A stretch of 64,000 nucleotides of DNA from Colwellia sp. 12G3 (GCF_002836775.1 NZ_PJAQ01000066.1:62001-126000); one strand, 5' to 3'. Positions 1 through 9,417 are shown, counted from the first letter of the stretch. Numbers and translations: made by a program. The notes: a model not told the origin generated them from the letters alone.

Positions 1-1389
<1,389 letters not shown>

Positions 1390-2535
1390 CTAATTGAAAT
1401 TGAGCTTAATGTGATCAATATCGCTTTTTTTCAGTAGTGCTATTTCCTCGGGTGTTAAATTAACCGCACTGAGCAATGTTTTACTTTCCTCACTGTCAAT
1501 AAGCTCTTCTTTTGCCAAGGCGCGAAATGCGACATAAGCTTTAGCTTTAGCAACAATTTGTGCAACAGGATGCATTTTTTCAGCACTATCAGCATAGGCT
1601 AAATCAAAAATAGGCTCGGTTATATTTAGTCGTCTAAAATGCATTTTTTCAATTAAATCAGCCGACAGTTGCGCGCTTCGCATAATAAGTTGTTCAAGAA
1701 GTAAATCTTCACTTGCTTCAATTTTTGACAATACATTATGCAAACGTTTGTCTTTACTTTCAAAAGCCTCGCGTACTTCTCTTTTATACATCTCACTAAA
1801 CGTTGTTAAATAACAGCGAGTGACCGCAAGTCTACCTATATTTGACAGCATAGCGGTAGTGAAGGCCGTAAACTCATCGAGCCCTTGCTCTTTGGCTAAT
1901 AGTCGAGAAGCGAGTGCAATAGATAAACTATCATTCCATAACTTTCTTTTCATTAGACCATAGGGCGCAGTGCTTGTTGGTAACCAATGTTTAAGGGTAA
2001 AGGTAGGCATGACTAACTTTAAGTTATCTAATCCAATATAACTTAACGCTAATTTAGCATCAGTCATTTGTACATCAGCACGTTTTCGGTATTGCGGTTT
2101 ATTTACTAAGTTTATTAAATCAATGGTTAGCCAAGGTAATGAAGCCGCAAGGTTTTTGATTTGGTTAACTGACGCTGCGCGTGCAGATAAAATATCAAGA
2201 ATAGCAGGGCAAGCCTCTTCAATACCTAAAATGTTATGGTAAAGGTGCTCTTTATTGTCAAAATCACTATTGATTTTCGTGCGAACCCGATTAAAAAAAC
2301 TCTGTTCTGTTTGTTTACGAAAATGCTCTTCACCATGTTCAGCAATAATTTTTTCTTGTTGGGCTTGCACTTCAACAGATAACAATTCTCGGCGACGATT
2401 TTTTTGCTCGCTACCTTGATGGTCAACCATAGTGATTTTTCCACTTTGCTTTTCCGCAAAATCTTTACAGATAGAGAGGCTAATAGCACGTTGGTATATA
2501 GTGGCGACAGCTTGATTGTTTTCAAAAATTTGCAT
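1390..2535 (-). CDS. HDOD domain signalling protein
   Basis: This 381-residue soluble protein has an HDOD domain, a catalytically dead relative of the HD phosphohydrolases found in bacterial signalling proteins. From about residue 105 to 300 it shows the usual order: ILSARAASVNQIKNLAASLP, then VQMTDAKLALSYIGLDNLK, then the WNDSLSIALASRLLAKEQGL helix and FTTAMLSNIGRLAV. The first 90 residues are charged and contain no domain I recognise. There is no receiver or output domain, so its role is unknown. HDOD proteins often take part in stress, motility or c-di-GMP networks. The gene follows pabA on the same strand after a 154-bp gap that contains a heptanucleotide repeat. It ends 401 bp before argD and is probably transcribed on its own. 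Confidence 0.75.
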   Translation of the reverse strand: MQIFENNQAVATIYQRAISLSICKDFAEKQSGKITMVDHQGSEQKNRRRELLSVEVQAQQEKIIAEHGEEHFRKQTEQSFFNRVRTKINSDFDNKEHLYHNILGIEEACPAILDILSARAASVNQIKNLAASLPWLTIDLINLVNKPQYRKRADVQMTDAKLALSYIGLDNLKLVMPTFTLKHWLPTSTAPYGLMKRKLWNDSLSIALASRLLAKEQGLDEFTAFTTAMLSNIGRLAVTRCYLTTFSEMYKREVREAFESKDKRLHNVLSKIEASEDLLLEQLIMRSAQLSADLIEKMHFRRLNITEPIFDLAYADSAEKMHPVAQIVAKAKAYVAFRALAKEELIDSEESKTLLSAVNLTPEEIALLKKSDIDHIKLNFN

Positions 2536-2640
2536 AGAGATTTTGTTGCTTACCTAGGGGATGAAATTCAGCATTGAATATGTAAGTCTAACGCTTAAAT
2601 GCACTAAATTACTACTTTATCTGGCTTTAATCTAAAAATA

Positions 2641-2689
2641 TTTGTTATTTGTTATTTGTTATTTGTTATTTGTTATTTGTTATTTGTTA
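2641..2689. repeat. Seven perfect copies of the 7-bp repeat TTTGTTA
   Basis: TTTGTTA is repeated seven times without a mismatch. On the minus strand it reads TAACAAA. It abuts the pabA stop codon (TAA at 2692-2690) and lies in the 154-bp gap before the HDOD gene. A perfect tandem array of this kind can change copy number by slipped-strand pairing. It lies outside both reading frames, so any effect would be on the HDOD promoter or leader spacing, or on the 3' end of the pabA mRNA. Confidence 0.95.
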
Positions 2690-3289
2690 TTAGTTTATAG
2701 GATGATTTTTAAATTGCTTGATAAAATTTGCTAATAAATTTTGGCCTTGCTCCGTGAGTATCGATTCTGGATGAAATTGTACGCTGCTAATAGCTAGGGT
2801 TTTATGCTCTAGTGCCATAATTTCATCAACTTCACCTTGTTCATTCTGACTCCATGCCGTCATGGTGAGTTCTGCGGGTAATGATTGTTTATTTACAATT
2901 AATGAATGATAACGAGTGACTTGCAGCGGTAGATTCAATTGGCTAAATAAGCCTTGTTGATTATGGATAATCTGGGATGTTTTACCGTGCATCACTTGTT
3001 TTGCTTTTTCGACACGAGCGCCAAAATGTTGCGCAATGCATTGATGCCCTAAGCAAACACCTAATAATGGTATTTTACCGGCAAACTCTTTCACCACTCC
3101 AAGAGATATACCTGCAGAGTCAGGATCACAGGGGCCAGGAGATATAACAATATATTGGGGGTTTAATTGTTTAATTTCATTAAGGCTAATTTCATTATTT
3201 CTATAGACAACAACCTCTTGACCTAGCGCTTGAAAATAATGCACTAAATTAAAAGTAAATGAGTCGTAATTGTCGATCATTAATAACAA
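2690..3289 (-). CDS. pabA: Aminodeoxychorismate/anthranilate synthase glutamine amidotransferase
   Basis: This 199-residue class-I glutamine amidotransferase supplies ammonia to chorismate-using PabB (folate synthesis) or TrpE (tryptophan synthesis). The protein opens with MLLMIDNYDSFTFNL, typical of PabA/TrpG. It has the oxyanion segment SPGPCDPDSAG, the nucleophile Cys79 in LGVCLGHQ and the His173/Glu175 pair in VQFHPES, so the triad is intact. The length is normal for a stand-alone subunit. There is no trp operon around it, and argD lies 1.7 kb away as in other gammaproteobacteria, which supports pabA, possibly with a dual role. The stop codon is directly followed by the TAACAAA tandem repeat. 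Confidence 0.88.
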   Translation of the reverse strand: MLLMIDNYDSFTFNLVHYFQALGQEVVVYRNNEISLNEIKQLNPQYIVISPGPCDPDSAGISLGVVKEFAGKIPLLGVCLGHQCIAQHFGARVEKAKQVMHGKTSQIIHNQQGLFSQLNLPLQVTRYHSLIVNKQSLPAELTMTAWSQNEQGEVDEIMALEHKTLAISSVQFHPESILTEQGQNLLANFIKQFKNHPIN

Positions 3290-3365
3290 AAAAAGTCGCC
3301 TAACAGCTAATAAAATTCGCCGCTATTCTAATGCTTTTATTGTAATGGGGCAATGCAGTAAGGGG

Positions 3366-3402
3366 ATTAAAAAGTAAGAAGCCAGCGTATTTACTGGCTT
3401 CC
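3366..3402 (-). terminator. Rho-independent terminator of the porin gene
   Basis: An 8-bp perfect stem (GAAGCCAG at 3378-3385 with CTGGCTTC at 3394-3401) encloses an 8-nt loop. On the minus strand it is followed by TTACTTTTTAATC. It lies about 115 bp beyond the porin stop codon and upstream of pabA, so it should end the porin transcript. Confidence 0.65.
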
Positions 3403-3514
3403 TAATATATTGTTTAACTTTCTATTATAGCTAGAGTAATTAAAGGAGTACTGTTATGAATAATCATGTAAGCACTTATCTTGTTATTTTCTAGCTATTT
3501 AACAATAGTAATGC

Positions 3515-4711
3515 TTAGAACTTAGCGGTCATTTGAACCCATATTTTGTTGGTGTCAGTTGGTGCTATACCTGAATCACCTTCGCTGTAGTTAGCAGCTT
3601 TAACTAAAACACCGTAGTTTTTGTTAATTTGGTAAGTGGCAACTAAATCTAGCTCGTTACCAAAATCAATACTACCTTCATCAGATGAGAAATCATGGTA
3701 AGTTGCAGCCCATTTAACGCCTGAAACTTTACCTTTGGCAGTTAAATAAATATCTTGTAGACCTTCTTTTGGTGTACCTAAGAATTTATCAGCCCAACCG
3801 TTAAACTTATGTTTAGTTGCTAATGGCGTGTTAAAGGCAACTTTACCATCATCACTGCCCAATAATTCATAACCACCTAAAACAGTTACCGGACCAAAGT
3901 TATAACCAGCTTCTGCATTTACATACATTGCAGAGTAGCTAGTAGGGTTATCACCATTATCACTTTGACTTGCTAAGCTAGCGTTAACTAGGAATTTACC
4001 AAACTTACCGTTATATAATGCGCCTAATGTGCTGCTAGAGTTAGCTACGGCTGTATCGTAATCTAAAAGGTATGCAAATCCTGATATTTTATGGCTATTG
4101 TTAATTTTGTAAATACCGTTAACTAGGTGGAAATCACCTTTAGTATTGCCAGAAGTGATGCCGTTGATATTGTGAATCAAGCTATAATCTACAGAAAACG
4201 ACTCTGCTTTATATTCTGCACGAACACCATCATAGGTTTGTTCATTTTGACGCCAGCCAACACCACCAACAAAACGTTGGTTGTTGTGTAAAACACGTTG
4301 ACGGCCAACAATCGCGCTAAAACCATCGTTTGCATATTTGATAAAAGCTTGGTTTACATCAGTACCTTGTGGATCAGCAACGACTGGATATTCTGTTTGG
4401 CCATTTTGTGTGTTGTTATAGTTATCAACTAAAGCGTCAACTTTATCCACTTCTAAACCGAGAGAGAAATTGCTATAGCTACCAGTATCAACCGTGATAC
4501 GGCTTTTTAATGTTAATGCGGAAGCATTTTTGTCTATGCCATCTTGATCTACACTTTCATAACGGGCACGTAAATTAACTTTAACAGTACTCTCGCTAAG
4601 TGCTTTAGTAATGCTATTGCCATGTTCAGTTTCACCTGCAAAGGCGGTAGGAGCAGCTAAAATTGCTGCACTAATTAATGTTAAGGTAAACTTATTTACT
4701 ACTGTTTTCAT
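3515..4711 (-). CDS. Outer-membrane porin
   Basis: This 398-residue protein begins with a clear signal peptide (MKTVVNKFTLTLISAAILAA ending AFA-GETEHG). The rest looks like a beta-barrel: alternating polar and hydrophobic strands and a terminal aromatic residue (VQMTAKF). Segments such as KVNLRARYESVDQDG, VGRQRVLHNNQRFVGGVGWR and YDGVRAEYKAESFSVDY resemble porins of the alginate-export/OprD-like type common in Alteromonadales. The substrate cannot be read from the sequence. The gene stands alone. Two perfect FNR-type sites lie upstream and a terminator follows, so oxygen-dependent expression is likely. A -10-like TATACT at 4774-4769 on the minus strand gives a leader of about 50 nt. Confidence 0.75.
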   Translation of the reverse strand: MKTVVNKFTLTLISAAILAAPTAFAGETEHGNSITKALSESTVKVNLRARYESVDQDGIDKNASALTLKSRITVDTGSYSNFSLGLEVDKVDALVDNYNNTQNGQTEYPVVADPQGTDVNQAFIKYANDGFSAIVGRQRVLHNNQRFVGGVGWRQNEQTYDGVRAEYKAESFSVDYSLIHNINGITSGNTKGDFHLVNGIYKINNSHKISGFAYLLDYDTAVANSSSTLGALYNGKFGKFLVNASLASQSDNGDNPTSYSAMYVNAEAGYNFGPVTVLGGYELLGSDDGKVAFNTPLATKHKFNGWADKFLGTPKEGLQDIYLTAKGKVSGVKWAATYHDFSSDEGSIDFGNELDLVATYQINKNYGVLVKAANYSEGDSGIAPTDTNKIWVQMTAKF

Positions 4712-4819
4712 AATAATATCCTGATTTCATTTGTTATGTTTTATAAGAAGGACGTTAGCTTTATTATTAGTATAGTTAACTGATAGGGGGGATTTTTGCA
4801 CTGCATCGAGTTGAATTGT

Positions 4820-4833
4820 TTGATTTACATCAA
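4820..4833. promoter_or_regulatory. Perfect FNR-type site, promoter-proximal
   Basis: TTGATTTACATCAA matches the FNR/Anr/EtrA consensus TTGAT-N4-ATCAA in every position. It centres about 52 bp upstream of a minus-strand TATACT (4774-4769), which would put it near -62 to -65 from a predicted start, the class-I activator position. It lies 109-122 bp before the porin start codon. The promoter itself is inferred. Confidence 0.75.
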
Positions 4834-4879
4834 GTTGTTAATATATGTTTCCTACGGATAAGTGAATAGCTTCGATAAG

Positions 4880-4893
4880 TTGATTTGCATCAA
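4880..4893. promoter_or_regulatory. Perfect FNR-type site, promoter-distal
   Basis: TTGATTTGCATCAA is a second perfect FNR consensus, exactly 60 bp upstream of the first. The two therefore sit on nearly the same face of the helix, about six turns apart. The flanks after both sites start AAGTT, which suggests a local duplication or selection for an extended site. The nearest downstream gene on the minus strand is the porin. Confidence 0.75.
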
Positions 4894-5071
4894 GTTCTGT
4901 CGCGATTTTAAGTTCAATAACCTCAACTCGCTTACTAAGTGGTTAAAAAGGAGTTAACGCTTAAACAGAGTTGAGGATAAATTAAACAGGGCATAAAGCC
5001 CCCCTGTCTAAAAGTTGCATTATTTAGCATAGTGAGCCATTTTTAATACAGATGATTATATTTTATGCTGG

Positions 5072-5311
5072 GTGGATATAGTGCCAGAGGAAAGACGTAA
5101 ATTAGAAGAAAGAATAGGAAAGCTATTGAGAGAATTAACTGTCGCCCAACAATGCTCCTTAAGTAAAATAAGTAGTTATGGTTATACGTTGTCTTTTGTT
5201 CGAACAACAACGAATGGTAAACTGGCGGTTGTACAATTAGATGATGGCGCAATTACGGTTGATGATGAAGGCGAAATAGATCATCATCCGAATATTAAAG
5301 TGCGCAATTAA
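5072..5311 (+). CDS. Small hypothetical acidic/basic protein (79 aa)
   Basis: This is a 79-residue soluble protein of unknown function. It starts with a helical charged segment (PEERRKLEERIGKLLREL) and ends with a short beta-rich part (SFVRTTTNGKLAVVQLDDGAITVDDEGEIDHHP). The assigned start is GTG at 5072 with a weak ribosome-binding site. A second GTG in frame at 5081 is possible. The glutaredoxin gene follows 45 bp later on the same strand, so the two may be co-transcribed. There is no signal peptide or membrane segment, and I do not recognise a family. Confidence 0.55.
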   Translation: MDIVPEERRKLEERIGKLLRELTVAQQCSLSKISSYGYTLSFVRTTTNGKLAVVQLDDGAITVDDEGEIDHHPNIKVRN

Positions 5312-5356
5312 ATTTTTCAGTTGTTAGTTGAAACACACCAATATTAAAGGCTATAA

Positions 5357-5584
5357 ATGAAACGCGTTGTTTTATATACCATGGAAAAATGTCCACATTG
5401 TCAAACAGCAAAACGTTACCTAGAACAACAGGGTATTGCATTTAGGTTATGTAATATTAAAACAGCAAAAGGCCAAAGAGAGTTCGCTGGCACGGGGCTG
5501 CGTGGCGTGCCTGTTTTAAAAGTAGGAGACCAACTGTTAAATGGTTTTTCAATAAAGGATTTTACTGCGCTTTATAATAACTAA
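5357..5584 (+). CDS. Glutaredoxin-like thiol-disulfide protein
   Basis: This 75-residue thioredoxin-fold protein has the glutaredoxin active site Cys-Pro-His-Cys (residues 12-15, EKCPHCQTAKRYL), the cis-proline in RGVPVLKVG and the C-terminal GFSIKDFTALY helix. The length and absence of a signal peptide fit a small cytoplasmic glutaredoxin or NrdH-type redoxin that reduces disulfides with glutathione or a reductase. CPHC differs from the more common CPYC but is seen in this family. The start ATG at 5357 follows a run of AAAGG at a usable distance. No nrd genes are nearby, so the partner is unknown. Confidence 0.8.
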   Translation: MKRVVLYTMEKCPHCQTAKRYLEQQGIAFRLCNIKTAKGQREFAGTGLRGVPVLKVGDQLLNGFSIKDFTALYNN

Positions 5585-6124
5585 AGAAACGCCTAGTCTA
5601 CGCCTTAACTTGTTCCCCCCCTTTCAACATCCCATTATTTTAAACACTGATCACCACCACTTAAGTTGAGAATGGTTCACACTACTGCCTTATAGTTTGA
5701 GATTTATTACAATATTTCAATATCTTGTAGATACTACTGTAGGAAGTATTTAACGAGAAATTAAGAGGTTGCATACAGTACACAAACAAAAGCACGCTAG
5801 CAAGAATGAACAAGATCTAGTTATGTTTGTTGTGATAATTACTATCGGAACATATTAGGGGGATAAATTTATATAAAAGTAGGGTTAATAAGTGATTTTT
5901 CAGTTTATACAGGAATTATGAACTTAATTGTCGAAAACTTATTTATATAAAGTATTAATACTAAAATACTTTAATTGAGTTTGCTTATCAAATTAAACGC
6001 CAAATAACCCTTTATTGAAATAACATTATTGCCTTCCATCACTTGACGTTAACTTTGAGTCTAATAGGCATAAACCAGATGAAATACTTAGACCAATTGG
6101 CGCTTGGGAATGAATATTAGCAGG
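5585..6124. other. Gene-free margin of the accessory region
   Basis: These 540 bp between the glutaredoxin gene and the sigma factor gene show no credible reading frame. They contain one copy of a 26-bp repeat (5648-5673) found inverted at 23155-23180, and a small inverted repeat pairing AAAGTATT with AATACTTT near 5949-5972. The composition is AT-rich and looks like decayed DNA. Confidence 0.5.
5648..5673 (+). repeat. 26-bp dispersed repeat, left copy
   Basis: The segment starting TGATCACCACCACTTAAG and ending TTGAGAAT matches the reverse complement of 23155-23180 at 25 of 26 positions. The next bases (GGTTCAC here, TCAC there) also resemble each other. The two copies mark the two ends of the gene-poor accessory region. 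It could be the end of an insertion sequence, but no transposase is seen. Confidence 0.75.
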
Positions 6125-6688
6125 CTAAATATCAATATCTTTGATGATGATTGCAATTTGTTGTCTGATTCGGTGCAAGTAACCCTTTATGGTTCCTTGC
6201 GTAATTAACAGGTGTTTCGATACTTCCTGTGTTGTTTGTCCCTGCCAGTAATACATATATAGTACCGTGCGATATTGAAGTGGCAATTGTTCTACAAATT
6301 CATTAATCGACTGGTTGACTGACTCACTTATCTCTTCGTTGGAAGTCTTCCAATCAATCATTTCTTCATCTTCATACGCATGGGTTGCAAGATGACGTAT
6401 ATTTTTACGCTGATAATCAATGGCGGTATTTTTTACTAAACGATATAACCAAGTGCTAAACTTACTTTTTCCTGTATAGCTTTTAGCTCTTTCATAGAGC
6501 TTTATATAGATTTCTTGGCAAGCATCATCAACTTCACTCCGAAAATGGATACCAAGGGTAGAGATAACAATACTCTTTATCGATGATTGGTGCTGTTTTA
6601 GCAAACGAGAGAAAGTATTATTATCACCTGATTCAAGAAACTCGGCGACCAATAGTTCATCAGCACCCTGTACGATTTCCCCAGGCAT
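6125..6688 (-). CDS. ECF-type RNA polymerase sigma factor
   Basis: This 187-residue sigma-70 family protein is reduced to regions 2 and 4, the hallmark of ECF sigma factors. Region 2 covers about residues 22-95 (VDDACQEIYIKLYERAKSY, then KFSTWLYRLVKNTAIDYQRK). Region 4 covers about residues 128-180 (LPLQYRTVLYMYYWQGQTTQ, then a helix-turn-helix around ITQGTIKGYLHRIRQQI). It is the second gene after a small membrane protein, with only 2 bp between them. Two copies of a GGCAACC-N16-CGTC promoter precede this operon and the serine hydrolase gene. I infer that this sigma factor recognises that motif and regulates itself. Confidence 0.88.
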   Translation of the reverse strand: MPGEIVQGADELLVAEFLESGDNNTFSRLLKQHQSSIKSIVISTLGIHFRSEVDDACQEIYIKLYERAKSYTGKSKFSTWLYRLVKNTAIDYQRKNIRHLATHAYEDEEMIDWKTSNEEISESVNQSINEFVEQLPLQYRTVLYMYYWQGQTTQEVSKHLLITQGTIKGYLHRIRQQIAIIIKDIDI

Positions 6689-6690
6689 GT

Positions 6691-7116
6691 TTATTTCAAG
6701 TACCTATTACTAATGAAGTTAGTAACCAGCAGAGGAATACCAAGCAATAGAGGAGCTATGGCCATACGAACCATGCCAAACCTTAATTCAACTTGTGCTA
6801 TCACTGCTATCAATACAAAGGTCAACCCCATTAAACTGAGTGCAATAAAAAATACACCTAGTCTAAAGCTTACTTGATGCCATATTCTCATAAAGGTTGT
6901 AGATGTTGTAACCGATTGGCTCATCATCTGATCCATTGTTTCCAGTTCAAAGTTAATATCAATCGGTTCAGCACCAGTTTCTAGGCTTTTTACTCGTTCT
7001 ATATGTAACATCTCTCTGACTTTGACAAACTTCTGTTGTTTAAGGTGAATGTTGATACTTCTAATGACCAGCCATAAAGCGATTAGCGATATGATAAAAA
7101 TCCAAATAGTGTTCAT
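6691..7116 (-). CDS. Small membrane protein encoded with the ECF sigma factor
   Basis: This 141-residue protein has three predicted membrane segments: residues 3-20 (an uncleaved N-terminal anchor), about 85-107, and 112-134. Between the first and second is a 60-residue charged cytoplasmic-type stretch (VREMLHIERVKSLETGAEPI). It sits directly upstream of the sigma factor gene, 2 bp apart, in one operon. The position suggests an anti-sigma or signal-sensing partner. It lacks the zinc-binding HxxxCxxC motif of ZAS anti-sigma factors, so this is inference from context only. The ribosome-binding site TGGAG lies 8 bp before ATG. Confidence 0.7.
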   Translation of the reverse strand: MNTIWIFIISLIALWLVIRSINIHLKQQKFVKVREMLHIERVKSLETGAEPIDINFELETMDQMMSQSVTTSTTFMRIWHQVSFRLGVFFIALSLMGLTFVLIAVIAQVELRFGMVRMAIAPLLLGIPLLVTNFISNRYLK

Positions 7117-7152
7117 AGCGTTACTCCAGTTTTGCGTTTAGTTTAAAATACA

Positions 7153-7185
7153 TTAGACGGACGACCCGATAAACCGGTTGCCTGA
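7153..7185 (-). promoter_or_regulatory. Predicted ECF sigma promoter of the membrane protein-sigma operon
   Basis: On the minus strand this reads TCAGGCAACC, a 16-nt spacer counted from AACC, then CGTCTAA. An AAC-containing -35 element with a CGTC -10 element is the usual architecture of ECF sigma promoters. It ends 37 bp before the start codon at 7116. The same motif with the same spacing occurs at 8850-8882. Confidence 0.7.
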
Positions 7186-7327
7186 TAATGTATAAATATT
7201 TGCACTCTATTTCCAAAATGTTAATTGAGATAATAAATTAATCCACTTAGACACATATTTGAAAATCTAAGGTGCTACAAAAAATTTGGTTATCAACTAT
7301 TTGTAGCACGTCCTTTAACTAAAGAGG

Positions 7328-8815
7328 TTATTGCTTTAATCGCAAGACACCTTCTTTCGCAGACTCAAAATCAGAATCCAATGAAAGTGCTTTTTGATAA
7401 TTCAATAAAGCTTTATTGTTATTTCCTGCTTTTTCATAGGCAGAAGCCAAACTGTCAAAAGTATTCGGATCTTCCGAGAATATCTCGGTATTAACAATAA
7501 AAGCACTAATTGCTTGGTCAAGTTGATTGTTATTAATAAGCGCAAAACCTAATTTGTTTAAAGGTCTTGCAGTAAATTTTAAAGGTCTAGCTGTAAATTG
7601 ATCATATCCTGCTTGAGAGAACTCACGTTTAGCATTTTCTACAAAGTAAGCATCTCCTTTATTTTCTAATAACTTTGCCGCAAATAACCCTATAGGTAAC
7701 AGAACCTTTTTATATTGTTTGCCTTGATGAACTTCAATCACTCTTTGGGTAATGCGCTCTGCTACCACTCCATCAGTATTTGCTAAGGCGATCACCATAA
7801 ACTTATCTTTTATTAATATCTCTACAGCAGCACTTACTCCAGGTCCTCCGCCATAAGAGATCACTTTAGTCTTATCATTATCTAAAAATTCAGACCATGG
7901 TTTGATTGATTTTTTGTAATGATTTATCATCATTGCTTTTGATTGGTCGTTAAGTAACTGGTTGCTATAATAAAGCTTTGAAAAAAACATCGCCAGGTCG
8001 TAAGGCGTTGAATACATTCCACCATCAGGTGTTAAATTCTCCAAACGACTCGTTCTATCTATTTTTGTCCCCATTGGAGTGAACTGATAACTTTTAGCTT
8101 TATCTTTAACGTTTTCAGTCAAGGCGTATTGGGTATTATCAGCCTTAATTACTTTTAAAATATTTTCATCAATAATCGATTGAAAGCTCTTTTTTTCAAG
8201 TTTCTCTAAAATAGCGCCCAAAACAATATAACCATAGTTTGAATAGCTGTATTGTTTACCTGGCTCAGAAATTAGAGGCTTGTTTAATAATAAAGGTAGT
8301 TTGTCATTGATAGTTTTTAATGAGCGGTATGTTTTATAATATTCATTATTAAATATGTCAGCAAAACCTGAAGTATGCTTCAGTAAATGACGCACCGTTA
8401 TTTTCTTCGCAACGTCTTTTGGAAAGCCCAACTCGAACTTTTCTAACGTATCATCTAGTGATATTTTTCCTGACTGAACTTTTTGCATTATTAAAGTTGC
8501 AGTAAAGCTTTTATTTATCGAACCGATTCTGGTTTTTGTTGCAGAAGTATTTTTTACAGTATTATCTAAATCAGCTAAACCAAAGCTCTTATCATAAATA
8601 ACTTTGTCACCTTTAAATATCACCACACTGCCAGAAAACCAACCAGGGTCTGTGTACTGTTTAATTATTTCGTCTGTCTTACTAATTAATAATTTATTTG
8701 ACGCTTGTGGAAGTGATTTTTTTTCGTCAGCATTTGCGATATTTGAACTAGTGCTAATCAGTAAAAAAATAACGAGTAAATAGGTTAACTTGGATCGAAT
8801 TGTTGTTTGCTTCAT
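7328..8815 (-). CDS. Serine beta-lactamase-like hydrolase with C-terminal TPR
   Basis: This exported 495-residue protein carries a class-C beta-lactamase/PBP-like domain (about residues 55-350) and a short C-terminal TPR segment (about 415-490, NPNTFDSLASAYEKAG). The signal peptide ends near ANA-DEK at residues 28-30. The catalytic SxxK is Ser99-Ile-Asn-Lys102 and the Tyr-Ser-Asn motif is residues 191-193. The third motif, usually HTG, HGG or KTG, appears as YGGGPG, so the basic or histidine residue is missing. Relatives act as D-aminopeptidases, esterases or DD-peptidases, and true antibiotic resistance is unlikely. An ECF-type promoter lies 35 bp upstream, which places the gene in the regulon of the adjacent sigma factor. 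Confidence 0.8.
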   Translation of the reverse strand: MKQTTIRSKLTYLLVIFLLISTSSNIANADEKKSLPQASNKLLISKTDEIIKQYTDPGWFSGSVVIFKGDKVIYDKSFGLADLDNTVKNTSATKTRIGSINKSFTATLIMQKVQSGKISLDDTLEKFELGFPKDVAKKITVRHLLKHTSGFADIFNNEYYKTYRSLKTINDKLPLLLNKPLISEPGKQYSYSNYGYIVLGAILEKLEKKSFQSIIDENILKVIKADNTQYALTENVKDKAKSYQFTPMGTKIDRTSRLENLTPDGGMYSTPYDLAMFFSKLYYSNQLLNDQSKAMMINHYKKSIKPWSEFLDNDKTKVISYGGGPGVSAAVEILIKDKFMVIALANTDGVVAERITQRVIEVHQGKQYKKVLLPIGLFAAKLLENKGDAYFVENAKREFSQAGYDQFTARPLKFTARPLNKLGFALINNNQLDQAISAFIVNTEIFSEDPNTFDSLASAYEKAGNNNKALLNYQKALSLDSDFESAKEGVLRLKQ

Positions 8816-8849
8816 TGGTTTTCCTGTTCTGTTGTTGGCTTAAAGCTGT

Positions 8850-8882
8850 TTAGACGGACGATCGGAAAAAGTGGTTGCCTGA
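8850..8882 (-). promoter_or_regulatory. Predicted ECF sigma promoter of the serine hydrolase gene
   Basis: TCAGGCAACC and GTCCGTCTAA on the minus strand are identical to the elements at 7153-7185, and the start-to-start distance between the two blocks is the same (23 bp). Most of the intervening bases differ, so selection on the two boxes is likely. The predicted leader is about 27 nt and the AGGA ribosome-binding site lies just before ATG 8815. Confidence 0.7.
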
Positions 8883-9364
8883 AGAAGCAAAAAAGTTATC
8901 AATTATTATGCGTTGATAATGAAGGTTAGAGAGCGGGAAATTGAATCTTTATGCTTTTACCACCCATGCAAGAGAACCTCTTATCGAGTGACGTATGCCA
9001 AATCTGGGAAACGTCATTCGGCAAGAGAATCTCTTTCATCGGAAGTCTAGCCCTATCTGACATGTGAATTTTTACTTTTTTTATTTACTTCATTCGTAAA
9101 GAGATTTATTTGCATTTTTTTCATTCCAAAAGAGATATTTTACCAAGCTAGGTAATAAATGCATTAACAGCATCGTTCATAACGACTTAATGATTACTAT
9201 AGCGGCAATCAGCATTTGACTGGAGTGAAAAGTCAGTGGTTCTAATGGTGTTTTAGTTAAATAAGATGAGTGGAGTGGGAGAAAAGCATACACTCTCAAT
9301 ATGAATACAAAAAATATAGGGTCTAGCTTTAGGCACTAAATCCATTAGCGCTAAAGACTCCTCT

Positions 9365-9417
9365 GTGCGCTTAGTTGACGTTAGCTACTGGCTGTTGTTT
9401 AGGTCAAAATATAGCCA
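9365..9417 (-). repeat. 53-bp dispersed repeat, copy A
   Basis: Read on the minus strand, it contains GACCTAAACAACAGCCAGTA followed by GCTAACGTCAACTAAGCGCA. Two more copies lie on the plus strand at 20400-20452 and 20732-20784. The shared core is GACCTAAAGAA, AGCCAGTAGCTAACGTCA and GCGCAC. The repeat is non-coding in all three places. Confidence 0.7.

Noticed and set aside
2641-2689. The heptamer array as a CRISPR
   Set aside because: Units are 7 bp with no spacers. It is a simple tandem repeat, and no CRISPR array is seen anywhere in the window.
3446-3495. A 12-codon frame (MNNHVSTYLVIF) with AAAGGAG upstream on the plus strand
   Set aside because: The ribosome-binding site is good, but nothing on the plus strand lies downstream for 1.6 kb and there is no promoter or terminator. 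Most likely chance.
7328-8815. Serine hydrolase as an antibiotic-resistance beta-lactamase
   Set aside because: The third catalytic motif is not canonical, and the TPR fusion and ECF control fit an envelope hydrolase better.
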